From Aquimarina sp. MAR_2010_214 (GTDB taxonomy: Bacteria; Bacteroidota; Bacteroidia; Flavobacteriales; Flavobacteriaceae), in contig NZ_PJMS01000001.1 of assembly GCF_002846555.1 (NCBI RefSeq), positions 310,001 through 374,000 of the forward strand: a DNA stretch of 64,000 nt, given 5' to 3'. Each line of letters starts with the position of its first letter. Position 1 is the first letter of the stretch. Made by a program: the position numbers and the translations under genes. Positions 1 through 8,710 of this stretch are shown piece by piece. A model generated the notes under the pieces. That model did not search any database, had not been told where the DNA came from, and worked only from the letters and a program-made list of their open reading frames with translations.

Positions 1-1493
1 CAGTAACAAGAATTGCTACAACAAAACAAAACAAAAAAAGAAAGGAAGAGAATATACAAGTTTACGATATTGAAAAAGGAGATCGACTATTAATCAGAAA
101 CGGTGAATTGATTCCTGTAGATGCCATTCTTATTGAAGGTGATGCACAAATTGATTATAGTTTTGTAACTGGCGAAAGTGAATCGGTTACCAAACAATCG
201 GGTGATACTCTTTTTGCTGGAGGCAGACAACTTTATGGAGCTATAGAAATTGAAGTTTTAAAATCTGTAGAACAAAGTTACCTTACACAATTATGGAGCA
301 ATGATGTGTTTAATAAAGATAAAACTGCTTCATTTACTAATCTTACCGATACGATAAGTAAATATTTCACCATTACAATCTTATGCATCGCTATACTTGC
401 TACTTCTTTTTGGCTATTTGTTGACCCTTCAAAAGCAGCACAGGTATTCACTGCAGTACTTATTATTGCCTGTCCCTGTGCATTGGCATTAGCACGACCT
501 TTCGCCTTGGGTAACATTCTTCGCATCTTCGGAAAAACCAAATTCTATCTCAAAAACGCAGATGTTATAGAACGATTAGCTCTGGTAGACACCATGATTT
601 TTGATAAAACTGGCACCATAACAACTACCATAACCAACAAAGTGACTTACGAAGGAATGGAACTAACACCTGAAGAAGAATCTTTGCTTAAAAACACATT
701 ACGAGCATCAAATCATCCACTTAGCAGAACACTCTATGATATATTAGCAGAACATGATATTCTAACTCTAGACGAATATCATGAACATATAGGAAAAGGA
801 ATTGAAGGTAAACTCGAAGAAGATACTATCAAAATAGGGTCTGCAAATTTTGTAGGAAATGATATCAATTCTGAAATCACAAATACTTCAGTTCACATTA
901 GTACAAATAAACAATATAAAGGTCGTTATGTTTTTCATAACCAATATAGAAAAGGAGTTAAAAAAGTATTTGATCAATTATCTAAAAACTATCAACTCGC
1001 TATTTTATCAGGAGATAATGAAGGTGAAAAAGAATATTTAAAAAAACTACTCCCAGAAAACACTTCATTGCTTTTTGACCAAAAACCAGACGATAAGTTA
1101 AACTATATCAAATCACTACAACAGCATAATCAAAACGTCATCATGGTTGGTGATGGATTAAACGATGCTGGGGCTTTGGCACAAAGTGATGTAGGTATAG
1201 CTGTTTCAGAAAATGTGAATGTCTTTTCTCCTGCATGTGATGCGATTCTTGATGCTTCAAAATTTGATTCCATATCTTCTTATCTCGATGTATCAAAAAA
1301 AGCGATTACGATCATAAAATCGAGTTTTGCCCTATCATTTTTATATAATATTATAGGGCTATATTTTGCTGTTACTGGTCAACTTTCTCCTGTGATAGCT
1401 GCAATACTAATGCCATTAAGTTCTATCTCTATTGTTGCATACGTTACTGTACTGACAAACTGGTCTGGAAGAAAATTAAAATCAAAACAATGA
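1..1493 (+). CDS. ccoI: Copper-translocating P-type ATPase, CcoI/FixI-like (5' end outside window)
   Basis: Only the C-terminal ~497 residues are present; the frame is open from base 3 to the stop at 1491-1493. Visible in order: actuator-domain TGES (bases ~171-182), the intramembrane metal site CPC followed by ALALA (471-479), the phosphorylation motif DKTGTIT (~603-623), an HP dipeptide (HPLS, ~715), and the hinge motif GDGLNDA (~1150-1170), followed by two final membrane segments. CPC with HP marks a P1B heavy-metal pump, and CPC is the Cu(I) type. In Flavobacteriaceae this gene usually lies directly before ccoS of the cbb3 oxidase and supplies copper for oxidase assembly. Here ccoS is 14.5 kb downstream, so the CcoI assignment is inferred from the family and the regional context. 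The stop overlaps the pdxH start (ATGA). Confidence 0.8.
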   Translation, partial: VTRIATTKQNKKRKEENIQVYDIEKGDRLLIRNGELIPVDAILIEGDAQIDYSFVTGESESVTKQSGDTLFAGGRQLYGAIEIEVLKSVEQSYLTQLWSNDVFNKDKTASFTNLTDTISKYFTITILCIAILATSFWLFVDPSKAAQVFTAVLIIACPCALALARPFALGNILRIFGKTKFYLKNADVIERLALVDTMIFDKTGTITTTITNKVTYEGMELTPEEESLLKNTLRASNHPLSRTLYDILAEHDILTLDEYHEHIGKGIEGKLEEDTIKIGSANFVGNDINSEITNTSVHISTNKQYKGRYVFHNQYRKGVKKVFDQLSKNYQLAILSGDNEGEKEYLKKLLPENTSLLFDQKPDDKLNYIKSLQQHNQNVIMVGDGLNDAGALAQSDVGIAVSENVNVFSPACDAILDASKFDSISSYLDVSKKAITIIKSSFALSFLYNIIGLYFAVTGQLSPVIAAILMPLSSISIVAYVTVLTNWSGRKLKSKQ

Positions 1494-2104
1494 TAAACTC
1501 TTCTGAGGATCATAATCCAATCCAACATTTTCAACAATGGTTTCATGAGGTAGATAAAGCTCATCCCGAGGATGAAGCTAATGCAATGTTACTCTCCACC
1601 ATCGGGGTAGATGGTTTTCCCAAAAGTAGAATTGTATTATTAAAACGCTTCACCTGGGAGGGTTTTATCTTTTTTACAAATTACAACAGTGAGAAAGGAA
1701 AGGCCATAGCGCAAAACAATAAAATCTCTATTGCCTTTAATTGGGCAGCAGCAAAAAAGGAAGTCTTAATCACTGGAACAGCAGTAAAAATTGCCAAAAA
1801 CTTATCAGAAGGTTATTTTGAATCACGGCCCGAAGGGAGCAAATTGGGCGCATGGGCTTCTGATCAAAGTGAAGTAGTTGCCTCACGTAAAGTGCTAGAA
1901 AATCAACTACAGCAGTATGAAATCAAATTCAAAAATCAAGTCATCCCAAAACCAGAACATTGGGGAGGGTATTTGATTAAGCCTAATGGATTTGAGTTTA
2001 TAGAACATCAGGTAAGGGAAGGGTTCGATCATATCACAAAATATAAACTACAACCAAATTATAATTGGTCTCTATCTACTAAAATTACATTAGCGCAAAT
2101 ATAG
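1490..2104 (+). CDS. pdxH: Pyridoxamine/pyridoxine 5'-phosphate oxidase-like flavoprotein
   Basis: 204 residues, close to the ~215 usual for PdxH, which makes pyridoxal 5'-phosphate with FMN. Family motifs seen: SRIVLLK (FMN phosphate binding), FFTNYNSEKGKAI, and the block YFESRPEGSKLGAWASDQS that holds the Tyr/Arg/Ser substrate-phosphate residues. WGGYLI and FEF follow near the C terminus. The C-terminal end is atypical: after FEF the usual Trp is Ile, the region that carries the active-site RLH of E. coli PdxH reads EGF, and the usual RL-P ending is absent. It may be a genuine but diverged PdxH or a paralogue with another substrate. The start overlaps the upstream ATPase stop by 4 bases, so the two are co-transcribed. 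No terminator is evident before the next promoter. Confidence 0.78.
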   Translation: MINSSEDHNPIQHFQQWFHEVDKAHPEDEANAMLLSTIGVDGFPKSRIVLLKRFTWEGFIFFTNYNSEKGKAIAQNNKISIAFNWAAAKKEVLITGTAVKIAKNLSEGYFESRPEGSKLGAWASDQSEVVASRKVLENQLQQYEIKFKNQVIPKPEHWGGYLIKPNGFEFIEHQVREGFDHITKYKLQPNYNWSLSTKITLAQI

Positions 2105-2190
2105 TTTTTTTGCAATCTGATTTTATATTATTCATTTTCAAAGACATAGTGAATCACCTAGAACAATAGAAGACTATTAAGTCCTATAAA

Positions 2191-2233
2191 TGATAAATAT
2201 CATATTATACATTATTTAATAAGTTAACATTTG
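2191..2233 (+). promoter_or_regulatory. Crp/Fnr-type box plus -7 element driving the nap operon
   Basis: A perfect TGAT-AAAT-ATCA box lies at 2191-2202. The octamer AACATTTG (one mismatch to TAnnTTTG) ends at 2233, 36.5 bases from the box centre. The predicted start near 2238 puts the box at about -41.5, the class II activator position. The same geometry recurs five more times in this window. Confidence 0.65.
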
Positions 2234-2260
2234 TAGTCATTAATTCATATTATACCTCTT

Positions 2261-3523
2261 ATGAAACTCATTAAACTCAGTACCGCAGTATTATTCGCAT
2301 TATTTTTCACAAACATCAATGCCCAATTAAAAATCGATGCAGAAGTACGACCTCGATTCGAGTACAGACATGGATTTAAAACATTGTTCCCAGACGATGC
2401 AGACCCCGCAGCTTTTGTATCCCAGCGTACACGATTAAATGCTGGTTACAAAATGGAAAAATTAAATTTTTATTTAAGCTTACAAGATGTAAGAGTATGG
2501 GGAGATGTGCCTCAACTCAATTCGGTAGATAAAAATGGTTTTAGTGTTCACCAAGCTTGGGGAGAAATTCTTTTTACTCCTAATATTTCAGTAAAACTAG
2601 GTCGTCAAGAAATTGTATACGACGATCATCGTATTTTTGGTAATGTAGGTTGGGCACAACAAGCACGAAGCCACGATGCTGCCCTTATAAGATACAATAA
2701 AGATAGTTTTAAGCTTGACTTAGGTTTTGCATTTAACCAAGGAGAAGAGTCCCTAACAGAAACAACACTTACAACACCTAATACATATAAAAGTATTCAA
2801 TATGCCTGGTTACATAAAGACTGGGAGAGTTTTTCGGGAAGCCTCCTTTTTCTTAATAATGGATTACAGTTTACAGATCCTGCCAATTCTGATAATGATG
2901 AAACCCGATATAGCCAAACTGTAGGAACTCACCTGAAATACTCAAAAGGAAAATTTGGCCTTACATCTAATCTTTATTATCAATTTGGAAATGATTTAGG
3001 TGATAATGATCTAAGTGCATATCTATTAGGCCTAGAAGCAGATTATAAATTAACTGAACAATGGAAAATACTACTAGGTGGAGAACTGCAAAGTGGTAAT
3101 GAAAATGGAGCTCCTGCCAATGGAGATAATGAAGCTTTTACTCCTTTTTATGGTACTAACCATAAATTTAACGGGCTAATGGATTATTTCTATGTGGGTA
3201 ATCACATCGGAAATGTAGGATTGATTGACCTATATCTAAAAACGAATATAAAATTCAATCAAAAATCTGCTTTAAACTTAGCTGCTCACAATTTTATGGC
3301 TGCCGCAGATTTACCAGGAGATGAATCCAAACAATTGGGAACAGAAATAGATTTCGTATATTCATATGATTTTCAGAAAAACATAAACATCAAAGCTGGA
3401 TATTCTCATCTCTTTGCTTCAGATGGAATGGAAATATTAAAAAACAATTTTGATGGAAATACCAATAATTGGGGATGGATCATGGTTACGATTAAACCCA
3501 CTTTATTTACAACCGATAAATAA
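2261..3523 (+). CDS. Outer-membrane porin, alginate-export-like family
   Basis: 420 residues. A signal peptide (hydrophobic core then NINA, mature end starting QLKIDAEVRPRFEYR) is followed by alternating amphipathic strands rich in Tyr, Phe and Trp, typical of an outer-membrane beta-barrel. The stretch with VSQRTRLNAGY, WGDVPQLNS and KLGRQEIVYDDHRIFGNVGWAQQ resembles the alginate-export family (Alginate_exp). It is the first gene of the nap operon: only 5 bases separate it from napD and the Fnr-type promoter lies directly upstream. That setting suggests a channel letting nitrate, nitrite or another small anion cross the outer membrane; this role is inference. The start is chosen for the signal peptide and the 23-base leader from the predicted transcript start. 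Confidence 0.75.
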   Translation: MKLIKLSTAVLFALFFTNINAQLKIDAEVRPRFEYRHGFKTLFPDDADPAAFVSQRTRLNAGYKMEKLNFYLSLQDVRVWGDVPQLNSVDKNGFSVHQAWGEILFTPNISVKLGRQEIVYDDHRIFGNVGWAQQARSHDAALIRYNKDSFKLDLGFAFNQGEESLTETTLTTPNTYKSIQYAWLHKDWESFSGSLLFLNNGLQFTDPANSDNDETRYSQTVGTHLKYSKGKFGLTSNLYYQFGNDLGDNDLSAYLLGLEADYKLTEQWKILLGGELQSGNENGAPANGDNEAFTPFYGTNHKFNGLMDYFYVGNHIGNVGLIDLYLKTNIKFNQKSALNLAAHNFMAAADLPGDESKQLGTEIDFVYSYDFQKNINIKAGYSHLFASDGMEILKNNFDGNTNNWGWIMVTIKPTLFTTDK

Positions 3524-3528
3524 AAAAT

Positions 3529-3768
3529 ATGCCTATTAAGAGCTACTTAGCCCATCCACAAAAAGGAGAAAAAAATGAACTCATCAATGCACTATCTTCA
3601 ATAGAGCAATGTGAAGTCATGCCTGCCGATAATAAAGATGTGCTCATCTTAATTACAGAAACCGAAAATGAAACTGAAGAAGCTATTCTAAAAGAAAAAC
3701 TAGACACGATAGAAAGCCTAAAATTATTGGCTATGGTTTCTGGATTTAATACACCACAAAACAACTAG
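3529..3768 (+). CDS. napD: NapD-like chaperone of the periplasmic nitrate reductase
   Basis: 79 residues, the usual size of NapD, a ferredoxin-fold cytoplasmic protein that binds the NapA twin-arginine signal and proofreads cofactor insertion before export. The pattern fits the family: an N-terminal strand (IKSYLAHP), a helix, a central ILITETEN strand, and a C-terminal helix/strand with LLAMVSGF. It sits 5 bases after the porin gene and 4 bases before napA, so it is translationally tied to its client. Recognition rests on size, fold pattern and position as much as on sequence identity, since NapD is poorly conserved. Confidence 0.8.
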   Translation: MPIKSYLAHPQKGEKNELINALSSIEQCEVMPADNKDVLILITETENETEEAILKEKLDTIESLKLLAMVSGFNTPQNN

Positions 3769-3772
3769 TATT

Positions 3773-6097
3773 ATGTATACCTCTCTCACCAATAGAAGAA
3801 AATTCATAAAAAAAATGGCGATGTTGTCTGCGATGACTGCCGCAGCAACTATGTTTCCCGGAATATTATTTGCAGACGAACAGGAAAAAGGATTGCCAAG
3901 TGGTGATATCGATTGGAAAAAAGCTCCATGTCGATTTTGTGGTGTAGGATGTGGAGTGCTCGTAGGAACAGAGAACGGAAAAGCTGTAGCAGTAAAAGGA
4001 GACCCTAAGAGTGATGTCAATAAGGGATTACTTTGTGTAAAGGGATACCACCAAATCATGTGTATTCAATCAAAAGATAGACTCACTCATGCGTTGGTAA
4101 AGAAAAACGGTCAGTACGTTAAGACACCAATCAATGAAGCTTTGGATATTGTTGCCAACAAAATGAAGGAAACGATTAAAAAGCATGGTAAAGATAGTGT
4201 AGCCATGTATACTTCTGGTCAATCTACAATTCCTGAAGGATATGTTGCTTCAAAACTAATGAAAGGAGCAATCGGAACAAATAATCTAGATTGTAATGCT
4301 CGATTATGTATGGCAAGTGCAGTAGCAGGTTTTTTGACCACTTTTGGTGCTGATGAACCTATGGGCTGTTATGAAGATATCGACCATGCAGACTATTTTG
4401 TTACTTGGGGTAATAATATGGCAGAAATGCATCCGGTGCTATTCTCCAGAATGCTCGAACAAAAAAATAGAAGAGGTGCCAAAATTATTGATTTTGCCAC
4501 CCGAACAACACGTTCTAGTACTGCTTCTGACAGGTCTATATTGTTTGAACCTCAAACCGACTTAGCCGTTGCCAATGCAATTTGTTATGAAATTATTAAT
4601 AATGGATGGGTAAACAACTCTTTTGTAGAAAAACATTGCAACTTTAGCAAAGGATTAACCAATATGGGATATGGCCTGGAAGATAAATACAAATTTAAAG
4701 ACAAGCCACAAAAAATAGATTTTGAAGCCTATAAAAAATTCTTAAGCGATTATACTCCAGAAAAAGTAGCTAAGTACTCAAAAGTATCTGTAAAAGATAT
4801 TAAGTATTTAGCCGCTATATACGGAGATCCAAATAAAAAGGTAGTTTCTTATTGGTGTATGGGAATGAACCAACATACGAGAGGAACCTGGATAAATAAC
4901 TTAGTTTACAATATTCATTTACTTACCGGAAAAATTTCACAGCCAGGAAATGGACCATTTTCATTGACAGGGCAACCATCTGCTTGCGGTACTGCAAGAG
5001 AAGTAGGTACTTTTACTCACAAGTTGCCTAAAGGAGTCGTGATGAATGAAAAACATAGACGCTTAGCAGCAAAAATATGGAAAGTACCCTATGAGCGTAT
5101 CCCTTCTAAACCAACGTATCATGCTACAGAAATGTTTAGAGCAGTTGATCGTGGGGATATTAAATTTATTTGGACACAAGTTACCAATCCTTTGGTTTCA
5201 ATGCCAAAAACAAGTAGGTATCGCCCAGCTATGGAAAAAGACTCTTGTTTTGTTGTAGTCTCTGATGTTTTTCCTACACCTACATCTGATGTAGCAGATG
5301 TAATTTTACCAGCATCATGGCATATAGAAAAAGGTGGATTGTATGGAAACTCTGAACGAAGAACACAACATTGGGATAAAATGGTAGATGGTCCGGGAGA
5401 AACAACTCCAGATGCATGGATGACCGTTGAAGTTGCAAAGCGAATGGGGTATGGTGATTTATTTCCGTATAGTGAAGAAAATCATGTTGAAGAAATTTAT
5501 AATGAATACCGGCAGTTTCACGAAGGAGCAAAACACGGAATGGCTCCTTTAGAAGTTCTAAAAAAAGAATCTGGTGTAATATGGCCATATGTAAATGGAA
5601 AATCTACACAATGGCGTTTCAATTCAAAATATGACCCTGCTTGTTCTAATGGTGAAAATTTTCATTTTTATGGAAAACCAGACGGAAAAGCAATAATCTG
5701 GCAACGACCATATGAACCGGCTGCAGAATTCCCTGATAAGGAATATCCTTTTTGGCTCAATACCGGAAGAGTTATCGAGCATTGGCATACAGGTTCTATG
5801 ACACGTAGGATACCTGTATTACACAAAGCGATGCCAAGTGCCTATGTAGAGTTTCACCCAGAAGATGCGACAGCATTAGGAATTAGAGATGGCGAAAATA
5901 TAAAAGTAACATCACGTAGAGGTTCATGTGTATTACCCGCATCGATAAACAAAAGAGGGTTACCCACCAAAGGCCAGGTTTTTGTACCCTTCTTTGATGA
6001 AAACATGCTAATTAATGACGTTACTTTGGATGCTTTTTGTCCAATTTCTAAAGAACCTGATTATAAAAAATGTGCTGTTAAAGTAGAAAAAGCATAG
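3773..6097 (+). CDS. napA: Periplasmic nitrate reductase catalytic subunit NapA
   Basis: 774 residues (E. coli NapA has 828). A twin-arginine signal, NRRKFIKKMA at residues 7-16 followed by a hydrophobic Ala-rich stretch, directs export through Tat. The [4Fe-4S] site is C53-x2-C56-x3-C60-x27-C88 within CRFCGVGCG, a NapA-like sequence. C179 in ARLCMAS is the expected Mo ligand, followed by the NapA-like DEPMGCYEDI. Mo-bisMGD domains follow, ending in a cofactor-binding C-terminal barrel (GRVIEHWHTGSMTRR). It would reduce nitrate to nitrite in the periplasm. It lies between napD (4 bases) and a NapB-like cytochrome (3 bases). No NapC, NapG or NapH is present; a NrfC/NrfD-like pair occupies their place. 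Alternative readings (formate dehydrogenase, assimilatory reductase) are less likely because of napD and the NapB-like neighbour. Confidence 0.92.
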   Translation: MYTSLTNRRKFIKKMAMLSAMTAAATMFPGILFADEQEKGLPSGDIDWKKAPCRFCGVGCGVLVGTENGKAVAVKGDPKSDVNKGLLCVKGYHQIMCIQSKDRLTHALVKKNGQYVKTPINEALDIVANKMKETIKKHGKDSVAMYTSGQSTIPEGYVASKLMKGAIGTNNLDCNARLCMASAVAGFLTTFGADEPMGCYEDIDHADYFVTWGNNMAEMHPVLFSRMLEQKNRRGAKIIDFATRTTRSSTASDRSILFEPQTDLAVANAICYEIINNGWVNNSFVEKHCNFSKGLTNMGYGLEDKYKFKDKPQKIDFEAYKKFLSDYTPEKVAKYSKVSVKDIKYLAAIYGDPNKKVVSYWCMGMNQHTRGTWINNLVYNIHLLTGKISQPGNGPFSLTGQPSACGTAREVGTFTHKLPKGVVMNEKHRRLAAKIWKVPYERIPSKPTYHATEMFRAVDRGDIKFIWTQVTNPLVSMPKTSRYRPAMEKDSCFVVVSDVFPTPTSDVADVILPASWHIEKGGLYGNSERRTQHWDKMVDGPGETTPDAWMTVEVAKRMGYGDLFPYSEENHVEEIYNEYRQFHEGAKHGMAPLEVLKKESGVIWPYVNGKSTQWRFNSKYDPACSNGENFHFYGKPDGKAIIWQRPYEPAAEFPDKEYPFWLNTGRVIEHWHTGSMTRRIPVLHKAMPSAYVEFHPEDATALGIRDGENIKVTSRRGSCVLPASINKRGLPTKGQVFVPFFDENMLINDVTLDAFCPISKEPDYKKCAVKVEKA

Positions 6098-6100
6098 GTT

Positions 6101-6799
6101 ATGAAAAAGAGACTCGGAATCATATCACTGTTTTTATTGTTGTTCATAGCTTTTATCACTATCTGGAATTATAGTTATCAAGAAGGTTTGGAAGAAAGTT
6201 ATATCCCTATTGAGGAAAACTCAGCAGAAACGTCTATCCCATCAGAGAGTGGAGTATTCAAACGTTCTGGACTGGCATTAGAATATGCAAACATGCCCGT
6301 TGATGAAGAACATCAAAGATCACTAGACACCTATTATGATAATAGAGCATATCCTGGAGCGCCCCCCAGTATCCCACATCCGGTTAAGGAAGAAATGAGT
6401 TTAGGAGCAAATACCTGTTTGCAATGCCATGAAAACGGAGGATTTGTGCAAAAATTCAATGCTTATGCACCAGTTACACCACATCCAGAAATGGTTAATT
6501 GCCGGCAATGCCACGTAGTACAAAAGACCGAAAATCTCTTTACAGAAAATGGTTTTGCAAAAGCTCATGCTCCTAAAGTTGGAATAAATAATGCTTTACC
6601 CGGGAGTCCACCAATGATCCCGCATCAAATACAGATGAGAGAAAATTGCTTGTCTTGCCATGCCGGACCTGCAGCTCCAAAAGAGATAAGAGTATCTCAT
6701 CCAGAGCGTATAAATTGTAGGCAATGTCATGTTCCTAGAGATAAAAAAGTAACTGATATTGAAGTTTTCACCAGAGCTAATATTACTGAAAATGAATAG
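6101..6799 (+). CDS. Tetraheme NapB-like cytochrome c (tandem duplicated NapB module)
   Basis: 232 residues with an N-terminal membrane-anchor or signal segment (residues ~5-22). There are four CxxCH haem-binding sites: CLQCH 106-110, CRQCH 134-138, CLSCH 183-187 and CRQCH 206-210. Ordinary NapB has two. The protein reads as two successive NapB-type halves, each opening with PG(A/S)PPxIPH, then a haem site, then NCRQCHV. It should pass electrons to NapA. The length fits one protein with a duplicated core, not two genes, and no internal start or stop intervenes. It is 3 bases after napA, and its last 8 bases overlap the next gene. Whether it stays anchored or is released is unclear because no clear signal peptidase site is visible. 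Confidence 0.82.
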   Translation: MKKRLGIISLFLLLFIAFITIWNYSYQEGLEESYIPIEENSAETSIPSESGVFKRSGLALEYANMPVDEEHQRSLDTYYDNRAYPGAPPSIPHPVKEEMSLGANTCLQCHENGGFVQKFNAYAPVTPHPEMVNCRQCHVVQKTENLFTENGFAKAHAPKVGINNALPGSPPMIPHQIQMRENCLSCHAGPAAPKEIRVSHPERINCRQCHVPRDKKVTDIEVFTRANITENE

Positions 6800-7418
6800 A
6801 TATAATAACATACATATTCTGATGTATACTTTCCTTACCGTCATATTATTTTCATGTAAACACGGGGAAGGCGAATACCATAGTATTACTGACAAAATAG
6901 AAGCCAAGAGTAAAAATTATCACGGTACTTCTATTTCTTCAGAACAGTATTTAGAGGGTATTAAAACAATAAAGATTACAGAAGGAGAACATACATTTTT
7001 GATTCCTGAACGTAAAAGCGAAATCAAATCATACGCCTGTACCGAATGTCATACCAAACCAATAGAAAAATTAAAAAGTGAAGATCCTTCAAAAAAAGCA
7101 CATTGGGATATTAAACTGGCTCATGCGGATCTAAATACTATGAACTGCATTACCTGTCATAATGGAAATGACATGGATAACCTAACTAGTTTAACAGGTT
7201 CAGACATTGATTTTAATAGGAGTTATACATTATGTAGTCAATGCCATAGTAAACAGTTTAAAGATTGGAAAGGTGGTGCACATGGTAAAAAGTTAGGAGG
7301 ATGGGCTCCTCCCAGAGCATCAATGACCTGTGTAAATTGCCATAACCCGCACAATCCAGGTTTTGAAACCAGGTGGCCTGCCGGGTATAATACTCAAAAA
7401 GTAAAAGAACGAGAATAG
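6792..7418 (+). CDS. Tetraheme c-type cytochrome lipoprotein
   Basis: 208 residues from the ATG at 6792, which overlaps the end of the upstream gene. An earlier in-frame codon at 6759 was rejected because this start gives a short signal ending in the lipobox LFSC (Cys22). Four CxxCH sites: CTECH 83-87, CITCH 119-123, CSQCH 148-152 and CVNCH 180-184, with further His residues (AHWD, GGAHGKK, NPHNP) as possible sixth ligands. The spacing resembles multihaem electron carriers, but I cannot place it in a named family. Lying between the NapB-like cytochrome and a NrfCD-like quinol dehydrogenase, it probably bridges electrons from the membrane module to NapB. It would be a lipid-anchored periplasmic or outer-membrane-facing protein. 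Confidence 0.75.
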   Translation: MNRYNNIHILMYTFLTVILFSCKHGEGEYHSITDKIEAKSKNYHGTSISSEQYLEGIKTIKITEGEHTFLIPERKSEIKSYACTECHTKPIEKLKSEDPSKKAHWDIKLAHADLNTMNCITCHNGNDMDNLTSLTGSDIDFNRSYTLCSQCHSKQFKDWKGGAHGKKLGGWAPPRASMTCVNCHNPHNPGFETRWPAGYNTQKVKERE

Positions 7419-7462
7419 TTTAGCTATCACACTTTCATGTAATACCTCTTAACAATTTAACA

Positions 7463-8584
7463 ATGAGCGACAATACTAAAAAATGGTTTTCTCTAAACCT
7501 AAATAGCAAAAAGAAACAAAGTACAGGTTCTTGTGGTTGCGGAAAAACATCTGGTGGATGCGGCTCTCATACTAAAGATCAAATTACTAATCAGGAATTT
7601 GATGCTGCAGTAGATGCTGCTATTGGTGATGAACGCAAAAAAGATGGTTTTGATCAAGTTTTTGATGTACAAATGGATCGTCGAACTGCTTTTAGAAAAC
7701 TAACCGCAAGTTTGGTAATTGGCGCCGGAGCTGTAAGTACATCTTGTAATCTGACTTCTGGAGAAGAAAGTAAAGAAAAAGCACAAATCGATTGGGAAGA
7801 GCAGTTTAAGGGCAACTATAAATTAATGACCAATGATGAAAAGAAGGCTACAGTTGACCGATTAGTACGCTCCTATCAACTACGAAAAGGGCAAAATATT
7901 GATATGTCGTCTAAAAATGCTGAGAAAGATGTGCTTTTTGGATATGCCTTTAATATCTCTAAATGTCAAGGCTACATGGATTGTGTAAGTGCTTGTGTAG
8001 AAGAAAATAATCAGGATCGAAATTCGCAAATGGAATATATACGAATTCATGAAATGAAAGATGGAAAAGGTCTTAAGTTTGATGAAGCCGATGACAATTA
8101 TTACCACGAAGTCCCTGCAGAAGGTCATTTTTATATGGGAACACAATGTTTTCATTGTGATAACCCTCCATGTGTAGAGGTTTGCCCGGTACAAGCCACC
8201 TGGCGAGAAGAAGATGGATTGGTCGTTGTAGATTATGACTGGTGCGTTGGGTGTAGGTATTGTATGGCTGCCTGCCCTTATGACGGACGACGATTTAACT
8301 GGAGTACTCCCGAAGTTCCTGAAAATGAGATTAACAAAAATCAACATTATCTGGGAAATCGTATGCGTAAAAAAGGAGTAATGGAAAAATGTACTTTCTG
8401 TGTGCAACGATCTCGGGCTGGTAAAAACCCTGCTTGTGTAGAAGCTTGCCCAACAGGAGCTCGAATTTTTGGAAATTTATTAGATCCCGAAAGTACAATA
8501 CGCTGGGTATTGGAAAACAAAAAAGTGTTTAGGTTAAAAGAAGATCTTGGGACAGAGCCTAAGTTCTGGTATTTTATGGATTGA
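7463..8584 (+). CDS. NrfC/PsrB/ActB-like iron-sulfur protein with one cluster ligand replaced
   Basis: 373 residues. The N terminus is odd: a Cys/Gly-rich patch (C24, C26, C33) before a twin-arginine-like RRTAFRKL (73-80) and hydrophobic stretch ending near C95. Ferredoxin motifs follow: C168-x2-Y171-x2-C174-x3-C178; C229-x2-C232-x4-C237-x3-C241; C261-x2-C264-x2-C267-x3-C271; C310-x2-C313-x11-C325-x3-C329. The second ligand of the first motif is Tyr. Four clusters are expected in this family; the first probably holds [3Fe-4S] or is lost. The next gene is a NrfD membrane partner, and together they would carry electrons from menaquinol to the cytochromes. The gene starts 44 bases after the tetraheme lipoprotein, in the same operon. 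Confidence 0.85.
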   Translation: MSDNTKKWFSLNLNSKKKQSTGSCGCGKTSGGCGSHTKDQITNQEFDAAVDAAIGDERKKDGFDQVFDVQMDRRTAFRKLTASLVIGAGAVSTSCNLTSGEESKEKAQIDWEEQFKGNYKLMTNDEKKATVDRLVRSYQLRKGQNIDMSSKNAEKDVLFGYAFNISKCQGYMDCVSACVEENNQDRNSQMEYIRIHEMKDGKGLKFDEADDNYYHEVPAEGHFYMGTQCFHCDNPPCVEVCPVQATWREEDGLVVVDYDWCVGCRYCMAACPYDGRRFNWSTPEVPENEINKNQHYLGNRMRKKGVMEKCTFCVQRSRAGKNPACVEACPTGARIFGNLLDPESTIRWVLENKKVFRLKEDLGTEPKFWYFMD

Positions 8585-8590
8585 TATACC

Positions 8591-8669
8591 GCGTGAGGGA
8601 TAGCAGTAAGCTACCCTGCCTGGCCGATAGGCAGGCATGTAGCACGAATAGCCCGACCGAAGGGCACGC
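8591..8669. repeat. Nested palindromic intergenic element (REP-like)
   Basis: Located in the 126-base gap between the iron-sulfur gene and nrfD. Outer ends GCGTG (8591-8595) and CACGC (8665-8669) pair. Inside, GCTAC (8610-8614) pairs with GTAGC (8639-8643), enclosing CCTGCCT (8616-8622) and AGGCAGG (8629-8635); GCCC (8651-8654) pairs with GGGC (8662-8665). It is markedly richer in G+C than its surroundings. It could be a dispersed repeat or an mRNA structure that sets nrfD expression. Confidence 0.55.
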
Positions 8670-8710
8670 TCAAAAAAATGAATTAAAAATAAAGCACAAA
8701 ATATATAGTC

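Noticed and set aside
3773..6097. Formate dehydrogenase or assimilatory nitrate reductase identity
   Set aside because: NapD next door, ARLCMAS with DEPMGCYEDI, Tat signal and a NapB-like partner all point to NapA.
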